From NCBI RefSeq assembly GCF_949628265.1, contig NC_088786.1, positions 25,069,681-25,133,680 on the forward strand: DNA of 64,000 nt, given 5' to 3'. Made by a program: the position numbers and the translations under genes. This DNA comes from Cloeon dipterum. Its lineage: Eukaryota > Arthropoda > Insecta > Ephemeroptera > Baetidae. Every line of letters starts with the position of its first letter. Position 1 is the first letter of the stretch. The notes below the pieces were generated by a model, which was not told the DNA's origin, ran no database searches, and was given only the letters and a program-made list of their open reading frames with translations. Positions 59,424 through 64,000 of the stretch are shown here, piece by piece.

Positions 59424-61324
59424 CTACATATCCGCCACACTCCACTTGTATGACTCTTCTCTTTGCGCTTCTTTCGCGTTCCTGCTGATGAACAATTTTT
59501 TCTCATAACCGTTTGATCTATCTACACCGTCCCATCGGTGCCCAGGAAGAATGTTAAACCGATTGGGAGGTCCATCTGGCCCTTTGTAGGCAGGTTTGCT
59601 CAATTCCGGGTTCTCTTTAAGCCGCTTGGCACGTAAGTAATCCAACATTGGGTCTCCCTCTCGCTCTTGGGCTTTGAGATGCCGTTCCAAGTCTTCATCT
59701 CCTGCATATCTGGCGACAGGCTTTGACATTTCATGTAGTGTTTCTTCTAAGGCTTGAGCTCGACGCTCCTCTTGAACAACGCCGCGCCCGATTCTGTCAA
59801 ACTCTTCTTTACGCTTCTTCTCTGCCTCCTTGAATTATAATATTAGATTAATTAACACATGACTTGAAAAACTATAACAATAACTACCTTTTCCTGCTCT
59901 GTTTCCTTTTCCTCTTCCTCCAAATTTCTCTTTCTTCCTGTTTTCCTGTCTCGAATCACTGCTGTCGCTCCTCGTCCAGAGATGTGGTCAGCCATGTTTT
60001 GGAACTGCTCTTTTTCTTGCTTCCGCAACAATTCCATCTCTGCCTTCAGCGTTCTAGCATCTTGAAGTCCAGCTCTTTTGCCTTCTAACGTTTTTGGAGC
60101 TTCAGGATCTGCAGGTTCTTGTTTTATTTTCACAGGGAGGGCTCGCTGTCTTCGAGATGAGCTGCTTGGGCTTGGTGGCTCTATTTTGAGTCTTGGAGGA
60201 GAAAGGTCAGAGTCAGAGTCCCCGCGAATTGTTATTGGCACGTTTTTTCCACTTTTGGAGCTACTTGATTGCTGCCGTCTGGGGGGCGAAAAGTCAGAAT
60301 CGGAATTTTTCCCAGCGTTGAAGCCTTTTCTGCTCTGCGACCTATCAAAATCTTTGGATCTTCTATCGCCCTTGCTCCTGGGAGGAGACTGATCAGAATC
60401 TGAGTCTTTCCTCCTGCGGCTAGGGGAAGTCAAACCATCTCTTCTAGCGTTTTTGCGACTCCTATCTGTCTTCCTGTGAGGAGAAAAATCTGAATCTGAA
60501 TTGGTTTTCCTCTTATAGTTGTTTGATCTCTCTTTCTTGTTTGGAGTTCTAGAACGGCGGCCTTGGTCTCTTCTGTGCAAATACCTCTTGTCCCGATCAT
60601 GCGATCTGTCACGTCTCTTTTCTTTATTGGATCGTACAGGAGACATGTCTCTTCTGCTTTTGTCCTTCCTGGAAGGGGACAGTGATCTTCTGCGGTGTTT
60701 ATTTTTTGACTGAAGAGGGGACTCATCAGAGTGGGAGGAAACCGATCGTTTCCTTGGCTGAGAGTCATCAGAACTGGAGGATCGTCCTCTTCTTCTGATA
60801 TTCCTGTCCTTGCGTCTTGAATCATGTCTTTGGTTCTTTGAAGGACTGCTTCTATCACGACTTCCTCTTCTAGGTGGCGAATTGTGCCTTTTCTTCTCTT
60901 TGTTTCTTGGAGGGGAAACATCGCCATCACTGTCTCTGTGCTTGCTTGCCCTTGGCAGAGAACAGTCAGAGTCTGTGTGTGCGGATCGGTCTGTCTTCTT
61001 GTCCAACACTTTGGGAGCTTCTTCGTCAGCTGCAAGTGATTTCCACTTGGCACCAAAGATTTTGTCCTGCGCTTGTTGAATGTGAATGGGGCGATCGTCA
61101 AAAACTCCAGCGACTTGAGGTGCATTTTCAGCCAGCTCATAAAGGTCCGTTTCATCTTCATCGTCGTCTACTGTGATAATGTGCTCTAAGTTGTCATCCA
61201 CAATGTTGAGACCACGTCCCGTCACTATTTTGGTCTTCTTGCGTTTTTTCTTCTTTCCATCCTTTCCACCACCAGACAGATACCGTTTTAGATATTCTTT
61301 CTGGTTTATAGCAGTGGTTGCCAT
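59424..61324 (-). CDS. BUD13: BUD13 homologue (RES complex, spliceosome)
   Basis: Subunit of the RES (retention and splicing) complex that stabilises the activated spliceosome. Two exons: 59888-61324 and 59424-59828 (613 aa; human 619). N-terminus [20 protein letters not shown], then [20 protein letters not shown]. The centre (about residues 110-390) is Arg/Ser-rich with the family's irregular DSDxSPPR repeats. The C-terminal conserved part has [51 protein letters not shown] and [20 protein letters not shown], ending SYKWSVADM. Length, repeats and C-terminus all fit. Confidence 0.97.
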
Positions 61325-62124
61325 TCTGTACCTTCAATCTGTAAAATTATGAGTGATAATCTAACCTTCTATGAATTTTCACAAAAAACTAAGTTTGTTT
61401 CTGTTGCCTCAATAACCACAATCTGATCTGGTCTGAAGTCAAAACAACAGCACTTCAGCATTGTAGACTGTCTTTTGTTTTATCATATTTTTTGCCTTGC
61501 AGAGGAAGAGTTAACAAACCGTGATGAAATGTTTAAACTTTAGAGCGGGAAGTATAAAGTAGAAGCTCAAAATCCGAAACAACAGAAGTGGTAAACTATT
61601 AAAAGTTTGCATTAAATTTAATACACATTATGGCGCTGAAGTCTTTTCCTCATGATATCTTCTCAATATATTTGTATCACTAAATACTCTGAATACACCA
61701 TTGTCCCACCACTAACAAATTAAATAACAAAAAAGAATGCAACTGTTTTAGTTGGTAGAACTGGCACGATAATATAATAAATTTTTATGTTAGTTCTTTT
61801 TTATTGGTAGCTATTTTCAAGTTTGGACCAATTGGAATTAAATATTATTTCTAACGAAGCAATCAGCGACAAGCCATGGACAAGCCTGTTGAGTAACACT
61901 TAACCGTCCAGGCGCCCGCCCAGCTGAGTTTGTTTGCGGGAAAATTAAGTCATTGGTTTGAAAAATTTCCCCTGACGCTTGCAGCTAGAATTAATCGGCC
62001 TGGAAAAGTTGCTAGATTCTCGTTCGATTTCGCCTGTGATTCCTTCAAAATTGAGGCAGCATGCGCTCAAATAGTTTCAATACCTGAAAATAATATTCAG
62101 CAAGTAGAGCGTGATCGACTCAAA
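61325..62124. other. Divergent promoter of BUD13 and the CEP192-like gene
   Basis: 800 bases, AT-rich with no repeat or gene seen. The frame upstream of 62125 is open without an ATG and is taken as leader. Confidence 0.5.
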
Positions 62125-64000
62125 ATGGCATTACGAGCTTCATCAAGTCCCAACAAGGATGGCATGCACACGCCCGTAAAGTCAGAAAGTCTGAACAAAA
62201 ATTCCCTGAATATTCTTCGACGCAACATTCTAACCTCCACGGCTCTTCGTCCTCGCGCTGTTAGTCACGCTGGACTTGGGTAAATTATATTGAGCTCCTG
62301 AGATAGTAATCTTTTTCAAGTTTCTGAATCTTTTGTTTTCGTTTTCAGCCTCAATGACACAGATATTTCGGCAATAAACTCTCCAAGCCATCCAATCAGG
62401 ATTTCCAGGGAACTCGACTCATTCTTACAGACTGGACCAAAGTCAACGTGTCAAAGGATCATTGCACAAGAAGCTGATCAAATCGATGGCAAATTGAACG
62501 GTCTCAACCAAACACCAAATTTGGAACTCGCTATGAGCCAAAATCGTCATTCCAAACTAGATTTTTCAAATTTGGAATCAAACGACCTCTCTTCCCTTGG
62601 AATCCTGAGACAATCAGGTATTGGTCATGAGATCTAGCTAGGTTTATCGTCTGATAATGCTCGTGTTTATTGCTAATTTATTTTTATGTTTAGAAATGAT
62701 TTCTGCTTTTGGAAGATCAGGGGACAAATGTAAAGATGATGTAGAGAACAAGCCACTAAACAATATTTTTACAAATGTACGTTTACATACATTTACATAA
62801 CCATTTGGCGTTAATATCTGATTATTCCATTAGCAACCTTCAAGAGAAATGGCTTCATCTTTTAAAAATGCAGATGTTAACTCCAGTTTTGATCTAAGTC
62901 ACTTCCTCTCCTCGTCTCAAAGGTGTTCTCCTATGAGGTAATGCTATTAATTACAAAGGTTTTCTTGAGAATTACTGCTGCCCTTCCTCCAGGCCAAACA
63001 GTTTACCAGCTACTAAGTTCGATAATTCTGAGTTTCAACCAGCAGGTAAGTCATGACAATATCATGACGGAAAAATAATAAATAAATTAAACCATCATTT
63101 ATATTTTTCAGATTCTTCAGTTGTTCAAAACATGTTCAAAAGAGATGAGGAAGAGTTCAAAAAGTTGATGATGCCTTTTGAAAGTGAGATGGAACCTAGT
63201 TTGGCCTTTTCTTCGCCTTGTGTTGACGTGAGGTAAGTGTTGGCCAATTATGCGTTGATTTCCTTTAATCTCTTTTCCCAGAGAGTCTTGGGTCAGTCCT
63301 GAGAAAAGAGCTGAGATGGCTGGCAAGCGGCTAACCATTGGACAATACTTTAAGCTAAAGTCTTCTGATTTAAAGGAACTTAGCCACAGTTTTGGAAAAT
63401 CGGTAAGTGTTGCTAAATTCTTTAAAGAATTTGCGGAGCATAAAAATGCAATCATATGCAATTCATATCTGTTGTACCTTGTCTTTTTGTGATTAACGGT
63501 TGCAATAAATGTAGGAGAGCCCTGAAAAAACACCCACAACTCAAGTGCTTCCCACAGGAGCTAAATTTCAAGGTTTCAATGAAACAATTGGTATTCTATA
63601 TCTTATAATAGCTTGGAATATTACTAATTTTCAATGGTTTTTAGATCTTACAGATGCTAACAAAACTAGATGCACTGTTGCGTTGAATGATACCATAGGT
63701 ATATCTTTATTCAACTTGGACCTTGACTGTTAAATTTCATTTCACAATATTTGCAGATGAAAGTTTTAAAAATACAATAACTCTGGACAACACAACTCTT
63801 CCTTGCATTCAAGCTTTGAGCATTTCTACCATTGCTACATTGATGGATGACAAGAAGGGAAGTGACACTGTTGTGCGGGAATTGCTAGATTTGGCCAATA
63901 AGAATACTAGCCCCAAAAAGTAAGGAGCTTATTAAGTTGATTTCATTTTAAATTAAAAATTTGTTACCAGGCCAGTGCAGACAATATCAGAAGCAGTCAA
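62125..64000 (+). CDS. CEP192/spd-2-like: CEP192/SPD-2-like centrosome scaffold, N-terminal part, 3' truncated by window
   Basis: Exons: 62125-62279, 62349-62617, 62694-62776, 62834-62937, 62993-63045, 63112-63232, 63282-63402, 63515-63590, 63645-63698, 63757-63919, 63971->64000; every junction keeps phase (about 400 codons seen). Start MALRASSSPNKDGMHTPVKS. Mostly Ser/Asn-rich and unstructured. Two segments recall CEP192: AGKRLTIGQYFKLKSSDLKE beside an SPEK word (compare the LSLGEFF...SPEKR region), and CIQALSISTIATLMDDKKGS...VRELLDLANK (compare LRISTIASAI...MIKALSNK). SPD-2/CEP192 recruits pericentriolar material through PLK1 and Aurora A. Assignment is by eye on short motifs; the ASH-domain C-terminus lies beyond the window. 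Confidence 0.5.

Overview
The window looks like nuclear DNA of an arthropod, most likely an insect with a compact genome. It is AT-rich, most introns are 50-70 bases long with GT/AG ends, and almost every gene is a recognisable animal orthologue. It also carries an ionotropic receptor of the arthropod chemosensory type. Exon borders were called by eye from splice signals, reading-frame continuity and family similarity. Each multi-exon gene is one entry, with its exon list in the evidence. I saw no tRNA, rRNA, CRISPR array or virus-like element.

Left part (1-26.4 kb), gene-dense: the 3' half of RSF1 (+); a tiny single-pass membrane-protein gene whose first coding exon is only the ATG (-); BRIX1 (-); a DNAJB12/14-type ER J-protein (+); an ionotropic receptor (-); an SLC35F3/F4-type transporter (-); amnionless (+); complex I subunit NDUFC2 (+); and PRMT9 (-), whose 1-kb intron holds a complete same-strand nested gene of the UPF0739/C1orf74 type.

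Middle (26.4-33.5 kb), gene-poor: no known protein gene. It holds a candidate small secreted-peptide gene (TATA box, first exon and donor, then acceptor, ORF and poly(A) signal at 28.05-29.07 kb). It also has a 1-kb stretch crowded with GCATG motifs and two copies, in opposite orientation, of a short inverted-repeat element (MITE-like).

Right part (33.5-64 kb), gene-dense again: an equilibrative nucleoside transporter (-); the SWI/SNF core subunit moira/SMARCC (+); HYLS1 (+); MRPL4 (-); checkpoint kinase CHK1 (+); MRPL45 (-); the eIF5-mimic BZW/krasavietz (+); glycyl-tRNA synthetase with mitochondrial and cytosolic starts (+); FRA10AC1 (-) and BUD13 (-), two splicing factors 105 bases apart head-to-tail; and the 5' part of a gene resembling the centrosome scaffold CEP192/SPD-2 (+), which runs off the end.

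Most genes are housekeeping: chromatin, ribosome biogenesis, mitochondrial translation, splicing, translation and centrioles. They are not one pathway. The parts worth a second look are the small or nested genes, two non-canonical GC-AG introns, the short inverted-repeat elements in introns and promoters, and the motif-dense desert at 31.6-32.6 kb.
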